Shown here: positions 36,101-47,104 of the stretch, piece by piece
Position numbering within the stretch: the first letter of the stretch is position 1
Layout of the letters: each line of letters begins with the position of its first letter
Source: Hyphochytrium catenoides
Taxonomy: Eukaryota; Sar; Hyphochytriomycetes; Hyphochytriales; Hyphochytriaceae
Assembly (NCBI GenBank): GCA_900088475.1
Contig: FLMG01001487.1
Span: 59,453 to 123,452, forward strand
Direction of reading: 5' to 3'
Length of the DNA: 64,000 bases
The notes under the pieces: generated by a model
The model's input: only the letters and a program-made list of their open reading frames with translations
Databases searched by the model: none
What the model was told of the DNA's origin: nothing
Position numbers and translations under genes: made by a program

Positions 36101-36880
36101 CAGTCCAGAAGCCTCGAAGAAGCTCGACGACGAGGATGACGGGGCTCCTGTTGGCTGTTCTTAGGCTGGAAGTAGAAGAGGAGGATGACCTGTCGTCGCC
36201 ACTCTCTTGCGATGGCGTTAAAACAATCGCTTCTCTATTGTCTGTCTCTCTCCTCTATTAGAACAGGTGCAGGCCAACTCAATAGAGCTCCTACCTACCC
36301 TTCGCTCACTTCCTCTGGCGTTGACTCTTCCACCTTCCACCTCCCCTGACCGATCTGCCTGGCTTCGTCGAGGAGTCCTCATCTCTCTCTCTCTCTCTCT
36401 TCTCTCTCTCTGTCGCTGTCTCTGTCTTTCTCTCTTTGTCTCTCTCTCTCTCTGTCTCTCTGTCTCTCTGTCTCTCTGTCTCTCTGTCTCTCTGTCTCTC
36501 TGTCTCTCTGTCTCTCTGTCTCTGTCCCTGGCGTTAGAAGTGCCGCTAAATGGGAGGAGAAGCAGCCTCGAAAGCTTGCATCGGATCTGAGGCAAGGGTG
36601 GGTGGGCTCTCATTCTCCTTGACTCTCGAGGCAGCTTCGAGGGCGGATGGGTCAGTTTAGCCAAAGTCCGAGGGGTTGTCTGAGGCTGTTGATCTGAAAA
36701 GAGATCAGAAGTCAGAAGCTCCATCGTCACAGCAAAGGAACGGACACAATAGAGACTCCAACCTGACCGACTGCTTCTGGGTAGCTCTGAGGTCTAAGGC
36801 GACCGGGATAGCCGTCCGAAGCCATCGGACCGAGGAGGGACTTCCTGATGAAGATCCTACGGCTGGAGATAGTAGCCAAC
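36101..36880. promoter_or_regulatory. Head-to-head region between CBP80 and EngB genes with CT-rich tract
   Basis: About 0.8 kb separates the two divergent starts. It contains a long CT-rich tandem repeat (36381-36527). Promoter function for both genes is inferred from layout; no specific motif is identified. The Arg/Glu-rich and Ser/Leu-rich frames across the repeat are low-complexity artefacts. Confidence 0.45.
36381..36527. repeat. CT / tctctctg microsatellite
   Basis: Pure CT dinucleotides pass into about ten copies of an 8-base tctctctg-like unit with few interruptions. It is strongly pyrimidine-biased on the plus strand. Confidence 0.9.
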
Positions 36881-38900
36881 ATGCTAGTAACAAGCCGCAT
36901 CAAGCACTCTCGTGGGCTGACATGGAGGTTCCTTTCAACAAAAGCTAAACGACCGACAGGAAAGGAAAATGCTACTGCAGTGCCACTGAAGAAGAAACTC
37001 TCTCAAAGAGAGAAGCGGTTAGAGAAGTTCAAGAACCAGGTGTGCCATTCTTGCCGCACTACTTCTGCTCCTCCTTCTTTGCCTTTGGCTGTCCCGCCGG
37101 ACTCTTTTGCAGCGCTCCAGGCTTCGTCATCCCTTGGCTCCCCTCCGCCACCTTTCTTGCACTGTTTGCTCTTCCCTTGTGTCCCTTTAAAAGGGGCTGT
37201 TCGGACTTATGGCGCTTACTGCATGGAACGCTTCCCCAGTCCGTCATCCCTTTGTATGACGACGTCCCTCCATTGCGCTATTCCCATGCTGATCGGAGCA
37301 GAACAGAGAGACTTTTCTCCATGGAGTCCCAAAGGGTTGGGACAGTGACTGCAGGTGGCACACCGCCTGACTGGACTGTCCCAGAAATTGCTTTTGCTGG
37401 ACGTTCAAACGTTGGTAAATCTTCTTTAGTTAATGCACTTCTTAAGCAGCAGCTTGCACGCTCTAGCAAGACTCCCGGCCGGACGCAACAGGTACACACT
37501 TCTTCGTAGTTGCCATTGATCTTCTTTGGTCTCAGAAACGTGTACTCTCTCAATGTTCTGTGACTATATATGAACTCCGCCATCGTACCTGGCTGACCTC
37601 TTGTTTTCGTCTTCCTGCTTGGTTATGCCTTGCGGCCCATGCCTATTCGAACGGCTCCCTTCTATTGCACCCGTCAGTGCTCTTCTACTTTTTTCTACCT
37701 GTCTGTGGGATTGACGTCCCAGCATACCTTGTCAATGCCCTAAATAGTATCCTTCGGACTTTGCCAGCTGCACTTTTTTTCCATAGGGGGAAAGCATGGC
37801 TCTGTCCCTGATATTTGTTTGGTAGACATGCCAGGCTACGGATTCGCTCACGCTCCGAAGAAGCATGTTGACTCCTGGCACGAATTAATAGGATCGTATG
37901 TGACCGGGTCCAGCATCGAGACTCTTAAGAGAGTCTTCGTGCTCATCGACTCGAGGTACGAAAGGCCAGCCGATCTCACGTCGACTGAAGTCGCTTTTCA
38001 GTCCGTTCTCACGCCTCTGTTCGCGTCTACCACCATGTCTTATGTAAAAATTTGGTAGCATGTAGCATATTGGTCCCTGATGCGCGAGCTCCCTTTGTCA
38101 CAACCCTTTGACAACTGGTCTGCAATTGTCCTGCCTTTGGTCCTCTCTACCACACCACCGTGCACACAGACATCTATCATACGGCCAATGATTGCTGGCT
38201 GTCTCTCTAACCTCTCTGTTCCACTTGAATGTAGGCGCGGTCTAATGAGCGCCGACGTTGACTTCATGCAGTACATGGATACCTTCGGTGTTGCGTATCA
38301 GATCGTCTTGACCAAAGGGGACTTTGTATCCTTCTCAAACCACCCTTATAAATACTTTCTCCTGTTTAATCGACTACAAGCTCTATTGGGTCATAATCCT
38401 TAACCGTATTCTCTGTTGCATCAGCTTACCGCTACAAAGTTTGAGGAGCTTGCCAATCAATTAAGGGAAGCCAATCGAAGCATTCTCAAGGTCAGGTTTG
38501 AGAGAGATTTACGCTAGAGAACTTTGGATAAGATTCCTGGTCCCTTCCCCTTTTCAACCGCAGCTGCAACCTTCTTTTCTCGATGACTATCTTAGGATTT
38601 ACTGTACTCTGCAAGCCGACAGTAGTATTTTACGTGAAGGGGCCCTCCCAGAACAATCACTGTTCTTCATGACTTTACACGGATTCACTTTCGTTCTCAG
38701 ACTGTGGTGAATGTTGACAGTACTAGGGCTAATGCCGCTCCTTTCGTTGTCAGTAGGCTTTGCTGCCTCACGTACACATTACTAGCTCGCACATGGACTT
38801 TGGCATCGGGGCTTTGCGGCTAAACATCATGGATGCCGCGGGTTTTATAAACCCCCTAGTTGACAGGACCGAGTTGCCGCCTGAACAGCTATGGAGTTGA
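36881..38900 (+). CDS. engB: EngB/YsxC-family GTPase, probably organelle-targeted (multi-exon)
   Basis: TRAFAC-class GTPase of the EngB/YsxC group, which assists large-subunit ribosome assembly in bacteria and organelles. The N-terminal exon has a basic, Ser/Thr-containing leader ([20 protein letters not shown]) consistent with an organelle transit peptide, then a lysine-rich linker ([17 protein letters not shown]). G-motifs appear in order across exons: G1 [16 protein letters not shown] (about 37.4 kb), G2 KTPGRTQQ, G3 [12 protein letters not shown] (37.83 kb), G4 IVLTKGD (38.32 kb), G5-like [12 protein letters not shown] (38.8 kb). An [20 protein letters not shown]-like segment precedes G5. 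The last exon ends [14 protein letters not shown] with the stop at 38898-38900. The stretch between G2 and G3 (normally LNFF-type) was not located, so an exon or small error may lie at 37.5-37.8 kb. An upstream ATG at 36848 is possible. Mitochondrion versus plastid is undecided. Confidence 0.85.
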
Positions 38901-39214
38901 GTGGAACATACATGGAACAGAAAGGTTTTCACTATGGAACTTCCTACCACTGTCTTCATATAGCGTCAGGACGTCATGTGGGACATCTTTTGCGGTTTTT
39001 GCCGCAACGTACACTTCTGAGGGTATCAGTTCGTTCCGCCCGCGCGACTCAACATGGTACACCGACGGGGAGGTCTTTGTCAACTGTCGCCTCAACATTA
39101 CGTTTGATGGAAGTGCTAAGTTGACATTCTGCTCCGGAGTCATACCCCGGGAAAGATACTAAGACTTCCCTGTCCGCAGACGAGTAAGCATAAACGAGAT
39201 ACATTAATCCCTTT
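38901..39214. other. Convergent region between EngB and CobW genes
   Basis: Both neighbours end here. A plus frame (to 39162) and an antisense minus frame (38889-39143) are each open for about 85-100 codons. The plus frame reads protein-like (STWYTDGEVFVNCRLNITF) but has no homologue I recognise, and both overlap the EngB end. Left unassigned. Confidence 0.35.
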
Positions 39215-40453
39215 TTAAAGAGGTCTCTTCTTCTTCTTCTTCAGCATGTCCGGATCATACTTGCGCACAAGGGTGTCGTCATCTACGGACCCCCAGACTT
39301 CGGTGCTATCCCTCTCTAGCTTTATCCTGTAGGGATTGCCTTCATCCCAGACTTTGATAATCCTCCCTGGCTGGAAGCCACCTACAACCTTCGCCATTAC
39401 CCGATCCCCAACCTTGAAGCGTGGTTCAACAGCTTTGCAAGCTGCAAAGCCCTTCTCCAGCTCCTGTCGCTGGAGGTTCTTGCCGATGAATACAAATCTG
39501 TTGGTTCTTTCCTTGTCATCCGGCCCCCAGGGAATGGTAAAGTCTCCATCGAAGAGCATATGGACACCCTGAAAGACGAACTTCTTGTTCATTCCAGCGA
39601 CGTTGATGATTCCCTTATATCGAAGCAGATCATTGCCCTTCGTCATCAACAGACCTCTAATCCATTCCTCGAAATGGGCGATGTTGATGAAGTCTGTGCT
39701 CATTATGCCGACCGAGGAAACTGAGGTGTCGTGCTGGTGGTCAGTGTTCTCTAGGAAGTCGGGCTCCTTGACTAAAATCTTATCCAAATTGAAGCTTTGT
39801 ATGTTCAGCAAGAGGCTGGGATCTACCTTAGAGTTCTGGCACTCTATGATGTCCGCTACATCGTTGATGCTCTTTATCTTCTTCTTGATCTCTTCTCTCT
39901 CTTCAGAAGTGGTTAGATCTATCTTGTTCAGGAGAATGCGATCAGCAAATGCAACTTGCTCCACACTCTCATTCTCCACGCCATCAGGCTTCTCCTCCAT
40001 AAGGTGCTGCATGATGTGCTTGGAGTCTACCACGGTGATGATGCCATCGAGCCTGCAGGACTTGGCAATGGTCTCGTCCACAAAGAATGTCTGCGCAACA
40101 GGGGCAGGGTCCGCCAAACCCGTGGTTTCAACAATAATACCATCCAGTTTCTTGTCGCGCTTAAGAATCTGCTTTATGATGCGAATAAGATCACCTCTCA
40201 CTGTGCAACAGATGCAGCCGTTGTTCATCTCCACAATTTCCTCATCAGCATTGAACTTGCGCTGTCTAATGAGCTCATCATCCACGCCAACTTCGCCAAA
40301 CTCATTTTCGATGATTGCCAGCTTCATGCCATGGCGCTCGGTCAAGATGTGGTTGAGAAGGGTGGTCTTGCCACTTCCTAAGAAGCCTGTAAGAATGGTA
40401 ACTGGGATCTTTTCTTTGTAGGGCGCCATGCTCTGGCAGGACTCAACAGCCAA
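39215..40453 (-). CDS. CobW/ZNG1-type metallochaperone GTPase with C-terminal extra domain
   Basis: A single-exon 412-residue COG0523/CobW GTPase, a group that delivers zinc or other metals to client proteins. Motifs: Walker A GFLGSGKTTLLNHIL (residue ~23), ENEFGEVGVDDEL, the metal-binding CICC in NNGCICCTVRGDL (~80), ETTGLADPAP, TVVDSKH, and the G4 motif LLNKIDL (~184). The CobW C-terminal domain follows (FEEWIRGLL...KFVFQGVHMLFDG, WGPDDKERTNRFVFIGKNL). The last ~60 residues form an additional small domain (FKVGDRVMAKVVGGFQPGRI ... YRIKLERDSTEVWG) that looks like an SH3/KOW/Tudor-type beta barrel, ending in a lysine-rich tail. Lack of introns is notable next to intron-rich neighbours. It is divergent from the SOUL gene. 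Confidence 0.92.
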   Translation of the reverse strand: MAVESCQSMAPYKEKIPVTILTGFLGSGKTTLLNHILTERHGMKLAIIENEFGEVGVDDELIRQRKFNADEEIVEMNNGCICCTVRGDLIRIIKQILKRDKKLDGIIVETTGLADPAPVAQTFFVDETIAKSCRLDGIITVVDSKHIMQHLMEEKPDGVENESVEQVAFADRILLNKIDLTTSEEREEIKKKIKSINDVADIIECQNSKVDPSLLLNIQSFNLDKILVKEPDFLENTDHQHDTSVSSVGIMSTDFINIAHFEEWIRGLLMTKGNDLLRYKGIINVAGMNKKFVFQGVHMLFDGDFTIPWGPDDKERTNRFVFIGKNLQRQELEKGFAACKAVEPRFKVGDRVMAKVVGGFQPGRIIKVWDEGNPYRIKLERDSTEVWGSVDDDTLVRKYDPDMLKKKKKRPL

Positions 40454-41453
40454 CGCTCGTTGGCCGTATATATAGGATAATGCAAAGGAGGAAAGAGTGA
40501 ACTCAAGGACAAAGAGAAGAGCCTAATGGTATTGGTCGGAGGTAACGTGCAGCTTCTTTGAAGTCTGATTTGAGAAGACAAATGAACAATGAATGAGCTG
40601 TTTGAGAGAGCGTCTGGTTGGCTGGCTGCTCCTGTTTCCAGAATGATGCAGGACAGCAGTCATTCAACGGAGGTGTGTGAAGCATCAATAGCCCTCATGT
40701 AGGCGAGAGCCACTTCGAGGACAGGACAAGCAAAAGTTACGTGAAGCTAGTGATATATTAATAGCCACTGCTGCTGGAAAACTTAGTAAGGCTAACTATA
40801 ATCCTTCTGATAGCGCAGGGGCCTTCGGAAAGTCTATTGATGCCTTCAGTACCACGGAGCCTCCTAGATAACGCTATCCGGCGAGACAACCCGTCGGAGA
40901 CCCTGGCTGCGGACTGAAAGCTTGAAATAAAGCAACCAACCATCTTCAAAAGTGCCAAGTCCCTCACAGTGAACAAGGAGAATCTAGTTCGATCATCAGA
41001 ATCTGCGGCATCCGACGGCGCATTTTGGAGTTTTCTCTCTTCCCAGTGACACCGTTCTACCCGGGCAGGCCTCTCGAGTCCTATACAGACATTGTAGTTA
41101 TGGACTACCTGCTAACCCGAGATCCCTCCTTGGTATATCATAGCTTAATACACGGGGGTCGGGTCGTTACTCGGGCCTATTGGGCGTCTAATGTTCTGAG
41201 AGTTCTGAGTTCTGACGTACGAAAAGGCGCATCACCATGGTTCCTAGTTGTCGAGCTGTTGTAGGCAGCTGATAGAGGTGGCGGCGTATGAACTTTCACG
41301 CTTTCGGTTCTCCCGAGCTAGCTCTGTAGCAGAACTTGTCTCATAGATGGATCTCCGAGTCTGCGTTGAGAACAGGTGGATACCGATTGCGATCTATCAT
41401 ACATCTTTCTATTCTTTAGAGGAAATTGAGACAAAACAGCCCACTGTAGCACA
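40454..41453. other. Head-to-head intergenic region between CobW and SOUL genes
   Basis: About 1 kb without a recognisable gene, separating two divergent single-exon genes. It probably contains both promoters. Confidence 0.5.
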
Positions 41454-42146
41454 ATGGCTAGCATTAGCGAGTTCCTCGGATACATCAAGGTGGAAACTCC
41501 CAAGTACACGCCGCTACCTCCAAGGTCGGCGGAAGGGGCACAGATCTACGAGCTTCGCAGATATGAACCTACGATCAGGGCGGAAGTAACGTTGGAGGAT
41601 GAGCACGCGTCGAGATCTACTGCCTTTAGAGTACTGGCTGGATACATCTTCGGCAAAAACACAAAGCACCAGTCAGGCGAGGGCAAGCCGTCCTCGGAAA
41701 TTATAGCAATGACTGCGCCTGTCTTGGTCGACGAAATACCGCCTGAAACCGATCAAAGATCGGAGCAGATCGCAATGTCAGCTCCAGTCATGGATGCTTC
41801 TTCCAAGGATAAGGGCTCGATGACTATGTCCTTCATACTGCCATCGAAATATAAGTCGGTCGATAACCTTCCCGTCCCCAAAGATCCCAGAGTCAAGCTG
41901 GTACCTATCCCGTCCTACACTGCTGCAGTCATCAGATTCTCGGGCTCTGTTAGCAGCATTGACGATGACTGGGCAAAGGCAAAGGAGAAAGAGCTTCGTG
42001 AAGCGTTAAAGAAGGATCAGGTTGTCATCAAGGCGGGCTCCCTGCCCTCTCTGGCGCAGTATAACCCGCCATGGACGCCATCGTGGTGGAGAACAAACGA
42101 GATTCAAATTTCAGTGGACATTCCAGAGACAGAAGGGGGACACTAA
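41454..42146 (+). CDS. SOUL-family heme-binding protein
   Basis: A single-exon 230-residue protein of the SOUL/p22HBP family, which binds heme or tetrapyrroles in the cytosol or plastoglobules. Family signatures: YTPLPPRSAEGAQIYELRRY (N-terminal strand), STAFRVLAGYIFGKN, the repeated IAMTAPVLVD and IAMSAPVMD segments, and SMTMSFILPSKY with the C-terminal AAVIRFSGSVSSID and YNPPWTPSWWRTNEI. Length matches the usual 190-230 residues. There is no transit peptide, so a cytosolic location is likely. The ATG at 41454 gives the full domain. I see no recognisable metal ligand, which is normal for the family. Confidence 0.93.
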   Translation: MASISEFLGYIKVETPKYTPLPPRSAEGAQIYELRRYEPTIRAEVTLEDEHASRSTAFRVLAGYIFGKNTKHQSGEGKPSSEIIAMTAPVLVDEIPPETDQRSEQIAMSAPVMDASSKDKGSMTMSFILPSKYKSVDNLPVPKDPRVKLVPIPSYTAAVIRFSGSVSSIDDDWAKAKEKELREALKKDQVVIKAGSLPSLAQYNPPWTPSWWRTNEIQISVDIPETEGGH

Positions 42147-43893
42147 ATAAGTGCTGCTCTCTCGGTGATTCATTTCTTATCTTGCTGCTTCCTTACTCAA
42201 CGACCACTGTCCGTGTCTTTTCCGCTTCCTTCTCGACTACTCTGATAACTTGGATATTCACGCAAAATATAGTTCGATGCTAACAGCAGTATCTTGGCCA
42301 GCATTATGCTCAAAATCTGCTACTGTCATACCAAACGCGATCCTCCCGCCGTTAGAAAGGTTCTACCACTACATAAATGGCCAATAATCTCTTGAAAGGG
42401 AATAGATACGAAGGCCCTCTCGGCTCTCTCCGGCCCGTGCAGAGGTTGCGTGCAAGGCAGATGGATGGAAAAGTCACAGACACACCAGTTCTGGTACCAG
42501 AACCGCCAAGCAACCGATCTTTGGGCTCTCACGGTTCATAGAGACCACAACTGACACCACTCTTTACAGTAGGCGAAAGCTCGCGAAGCCTAGATAAAGT
42601 TGAGGTTATTCAGTCAAGTCGCAAGACACAATCGAAGACAAAGCAAGCAGGCGAAGTATTAGAAAGATAGATAAAGTGAGCCCAGCGGAGCTAGAACAGC
42701 AGGGATCTATGACGCCGCGCTCTGGCGCTATAAGAAAAAGATGCCCAGCAAAACTTACGGCTGCAGATATACCCCAGGATAAGGGACGCTCTTCCTTGAG
42801 CTCCTTCTAACTTCTAACCCATGTTCTCTACAAGAGTGACCCGTGTTTCCTGTGTGCACGGCACAGAAGTGTTGTTACTGTACCACAACGAAGAACCCTG
42901 CGGATTCGATATATAGAGGTCTCCTGAGACTTAGATTCTGGGATAAATCCCTCTCAGGCCCTATCAGTCACGGATCCTGTGGTGACTCAAACTCTGACTT
43001 TAACGTCATTGGTCGTTCACCTGGGGAAGCTCTGGAATAATCTGCTGAGTTTGAGCAGATGGAAGATCAAACTCAGTACACTTCTACGGTTCGGCTGGCC
43101 ACATTATCAGCAGATTGACTCAGGAGGTGGGAGACTTTGTAGGTTAGGGGCGACGGGCTGTGGGACGGAAGGCTACCGTTTGGCGTTCTTTTGTTCAAAG
43201 GAGAAGAGGGTTAAGGGCGGGAGGAGAGACAACGAGACAGAGTGGATGAGAGAGGAGGCAAAGAAGAGGAAGAGCAGAAAGAGAGAGAGGGCCACAACAG
43301 ATTTACAGTGTCATAAAGCGAGAGAGAAGACGACAGAAGGAGATAGAGATATAGCGCGAGAAGACAAAGGAGTAAGGAGACAAACGAAGTCCTGGCACCC
43401 AAGGAATATCGCTCTCTCTCTCTCTCTCTCTCTCTCTTAGCACTACATTAGCCCCTCCTGGACACCTATCTTGTCACCTTTGCCAAGTACATCACACAGC
43501 ACCCAAACAGACGAACCTTCCACTCCTTTCCACCAGCGCCATCGCCGGGACAGGTCGCTTTCGAACTGCGTCTCATTGCTGGCACAAGAGTGTGCAGCGC
43601 ACCAAGCCGTTCGAAGCTGCTGTCAAGCAAAGACAAGAACGTCGTGCCCGAAGCAGAAAGAAGGCGTGAAAAAGGGGACAGGAAGAAGTAGTTTGTGAAT
43701 TGGACCACGATTGTAGCTACGGCTTCGAAAGCAGCAGCCTATTTGCCGCTGCAAGCTTCAGTCTTTTCTGCCAAACCCATCCAACACATATTGCTCAACC
43801 CGCTCGCTACCTTCTGAGAATCTTCACTATCATCATTGGATTCTCTAGTTATCTGCCGCTTCGTTTGTCGCTTTCTGATCCTAAGTTGCATCC
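42147..43893. other. Intergenic with CT microsatellite
   Basis: No gene recognised in 1.7 kb. The frames are short and biased by purine-rich sequence (43190-43400, GA-rich). A CT dinucleotide run lies at 43410-43437. The 3' part should contain the promoter of the CCCH/nucleotidyltransferase gene. Confidence 0.45.
43410..43437. repeat. CT microsatellite
   Basis: An uninterrupted run of about 13 CT dinucleotides. Confidence 0.9.
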
Positions 43894-46417
43894 ATGGTCA
43901 CCTATGAGTCCGACGTGGGGAACTGGCGAACTTCAAATTTTGAGAGAAAGAGGTTCGACATGGAGAAGGATTTCGATGAAAGGCTTTCGTTCAGGAGTCT
44001 CAGAAGAACTGGCGGATACGATCGAGAATATATTGACGACAGGACGGACAGGAGGAGAAGCGAGAGATCGGGCTACAAGCGCAGTACGCCGAGGCTAGAT
44101 AACTCCTTACGCCGCGCTGTCTGCCACCAATTCTCAGCCAGCGGAAGGTGCAAGTATGGCGCTGACTGCCAATTTTATCACGACATTGAAGGTAGGAAGT
44201 GCTACTTTGCAGTGTCCTGCGCAGTAGGCTAATGTATGTACTAACTTTTTTCTCCCTCTCTGACAGCTTTTAGATCAAACAAGCGGTCGATAGGAGTCAA
44301 GCCATGCCGTCAGATGAGGGCTACGGGAACCTGCTCCTACGGCAACTTATGCAAGTTCAGCCATGATATTGAAGATCATGATTCTGCTACCGACAACAGT
44401 AGCGAGGAACAGCTCAGGTATGCCTTCGCGGTTGCTTGCTGCCTACCAGATACCAAGACCAAGCAATAACCTTACATCTTGCTCTCTCCTAGTGACAGAT
44501 TTTCTGCTGCAGACAGCGAGACATCAGCTAGCTGCTTGAATGATGATGAGCTCGCGTCCGCCTCACCGGGGACGACGGCATCCAACGTAACGCGAGCCGA
44601 GCGTAAGAAAGAGGATCGTCTATCAAGGTGAGATTTACCTAAATAAAAGTGTGCCCATGCTAAGAAGCTAACCCAACGCCTTCTAGATGCCAAGAGGCCA
44701 ACTTGAGACTGGGAAGTGCAATTCATCCCATCAGGCGCATGCTGGAGGGGTCTGCGGTATATCGCTCAAGGGAAGCCAGGGAGAAGGCTAAAAGCGTTTC
44801 TGAGACTGAAGATCGTGAAACGAGAGAAAGAGCCAACACGACTTCCGATGACGAAGCACTATCAGAAAGCAAACGGAGTTTGGGCGCTAATGAAAGGGCC
44901 GCTACTCCACCACCGGTGACTCCGGAGCCAAAGCTCAATACTGAGCTGCAGACAGTAAGCTCTAAGGTCATTGACAAGGTGCCAGAGAAGGTTAAGGAAG
45001 GGCCAGCAAAGTCACCCTCCAAAGTGCAATCCGTACCGCTGGTGGAGACGCCAGAGGCACAGACTGTTGGCTACCCATACTTCAAAGGAGCTCTGCCTTT
45101 TGATGCCTATCCAGCTCTGAACACTGCCTACAGCGGCACGGCATATGTGAACAGGTACACCTTGAGCCACTGACTCTTGATGGTAAGGTAGTGCTAATTT
45201 GTTTGTTTGCACCTGTAGGCTGCTCAGTCTAGAGATAGAGGAATATTTGCGAAGACTGGATGAGAAGATGATTTCCAGACGCAGCATTCAGAGAGGCGCA
45301 GTTCAAACGCTGCGGGGAGAGGTTCAGAAGATTTGGAACTCGGCATCAGTGGAAGTCTTTGGGTCAGCATCGACCGACTTATCTCTTCCGGACAGTGATA
45401 TTGACATTGTGCTGACGCGTGAGATGGAGCCTACTGTTCAAAGTGAGAAGAGTGACGCCCTGGCGACACTCAGGGAGGTTCATGCTCACCTTCAAAAGGA
45501 ATCTGAGACGTTCAGGAACCTCAAACTGCTTGAGAAAGCAGCAATTCCGGTGCTCAAGTTTGTCTATCATAACGAGCTTGGAGAAGTCTCGATGGATATT
45601 ACTTGCTCAAATACGCCGCAGCACACGGGTTACAGAGCGAGGGAGCTTGTGCAAAGCTTTCTCTACCAGTTGCCGGCTTTGAAGTCCTTAGTGCTTATTC
45701 TGAAGCTCTTTTTGGCGTCAAGAGGTAAGAGATGGCCTAGATGTAGCTGTTACATTATATCCTCGATGCGTCCGTTACTTATGGTCCTGAATCTTCAGAC
45801 TTGAAAGATCCATTCACTGGAGGAATCTCATCCTACGCAATCGTCCTTTTGGTCACACGGTTCTTGCAGTCCTGCGGGATTCAGCAAACAGTCTATAAGC
45901 CACAGTCAGAACAGTCACCAGATCCATATAACGGCATCTTTCCATCCGTGTGCACCTACAGCTTCAATCAAACAGGTAAGCTAGGAGATGATATACAAGT
46001 TGCTCAGAAAGCCGCATTATACCTTGAAGACTGACGTTTTGTCACTTTCAGGAGGCGTATGGCACACGGAGGTTGGAGTATTGCTGCTGAGATTGACGTC
46101 CTTTTATGCGGCCTTCGATTTCCGCTCTGTGGGCGTTTCTGTCACTGACGGAGGGTAAGCGTTGACGTCAAATGAAGCTTTGGATGGCACCTTTGGACTA
46201 ACTAAGTGTGGTGTGCAGGAAATTCTTTCGCCTGTATGATGAGGAGTCACGCTATTCCCCCGTACCCTGGATCGACGATCCCCTCTGTCCTGGGAGGAAT
46301 GTTTGCACCACGTGCTTCCGAATGGCGGAGGTCGTGCAAGCCATAGGCGAGCTGCACCAAGCGCTTCAGAAGAGGATCCCTCTGGACGTGCTGCTGACCT
46401 CTGCAGCAGGGGCGTAG
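43894..46417 (+). CDS. CCCH zinc-finger / TRF4-like non-canonical poly(A) polymerase fusion (multi-exon)
   Basis: Exon 1 (start 43894) is Arg/Asp-rich and ends in a canonical C-x8-C-x5-C-x3-H finger (CHQFSASGRCKYGADCQFYH). Exon 2 carries a second one (CRQMRATGTCSYGNLCKFSH). Low-complexity Ser/Glu/Lys-rich exons follow (44.5-45.15 kb). The exon from about 45.22 kb gives a DNA polymerase-beta-type nucleotidyltransferase: LSLEIEEYLRRLDEKMISR, catalytic EVFGSASTDLSLPDSDIDIV (GS plus DxD), third carboxylate in GEVSMDITCSN, and LKSLVLILKLFLASR. It continues in DPFTGGISSYAIVLLV, WHTEVGVLLLRLTSFYAAFD, SVTDGG and KFFRLYDEE, which are PAP/TRF4 central-domain motifs. Stop at 46417. TRF4/PAPD5 enzymes add short A tails or U tails to RNAs for nuclear surveillance. 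Two N-terminal CCCH fingers are not the usual TRF4 architecture and suggest built-in RNA recognition. Confidence 0.88.
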
Positions 46418-47104
46418 ACAGTAGAAAATAGGTGCGACTCGGATTGCACGGCCTTTCCATGCATCTGTTAGTTAGTTCGTAGTGTAGATTAGTTTTTTTC
46501 GTCGAAGACTGCGGGCCGTACCCTCAGTCGACTCTCTTTGTCGTTCATCATCACACTGTAAAGCTATAACCATAAAAAATAAATCCTGGCCGCAGAATGG
46601 CCATGTACAAGCCGGCGCATCCCGTCCCCGATGGTCTTAGCTTGACTCCAATCAGTGTCTGAAACCCTGAGAAGTAAAGGATCACGTCAATACTTCCACA
46701 GGATTTGGGCGAGCTACGCTGAACTCTTATTTATCTGTAGCAGTGTTGTCTCGAGACCTATACGCTTTCATAGGAATAGCTAAGTACTAACAATGTCCTA
46801 CATAATCAGCGGCGGTTCAGCAAAATCGAAGCTGGAAAATAGGTCTTTGCTGGCAAGCAAATAAGGATCGCCTCTCATGCGCGATACTATTGAGATTAAG
46901 ATAGCATGGATTAACAGTATAAGGGTAGGTTTCATATCATACATCCAGGGCCCGTGTTACAGAGGCTCCCGCATATACTACGACATGTTCAGAATTACTA
47001 GCATCATTGAAAGCATTCCCAATTCACAGGAGGGAAGAGGCGGCGCAACCTCTACATTCTGATTTAGAGCGCTCCAGGTAGTCTACAGCAATATAGAGAA
47101 GGCT
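46418..47104. other. Intergenic, convergent 3' ends
   Basis: No gene seen. The sequence just after the stop at 46417 is AT-rich with ataaaaaataaa at about 46572, a plausible polyadenylation signal. Confidence 0.45.

Noticed and set aside
36218-36730. 170-codon minus frame rich in Arg/Glu/Asp (RDRETERQ-type repeats)
   Set aside because: Produced by the CT/GA microsatellite; periodic low-complexity translation, not a gene.
39585-40421. 278-codon plus-strand open frame
   Set aside because: It is exactly antisense to the CobW GTPase, whose motifs are unmistakable; serine/leucine/methionine-rich shadow composition.
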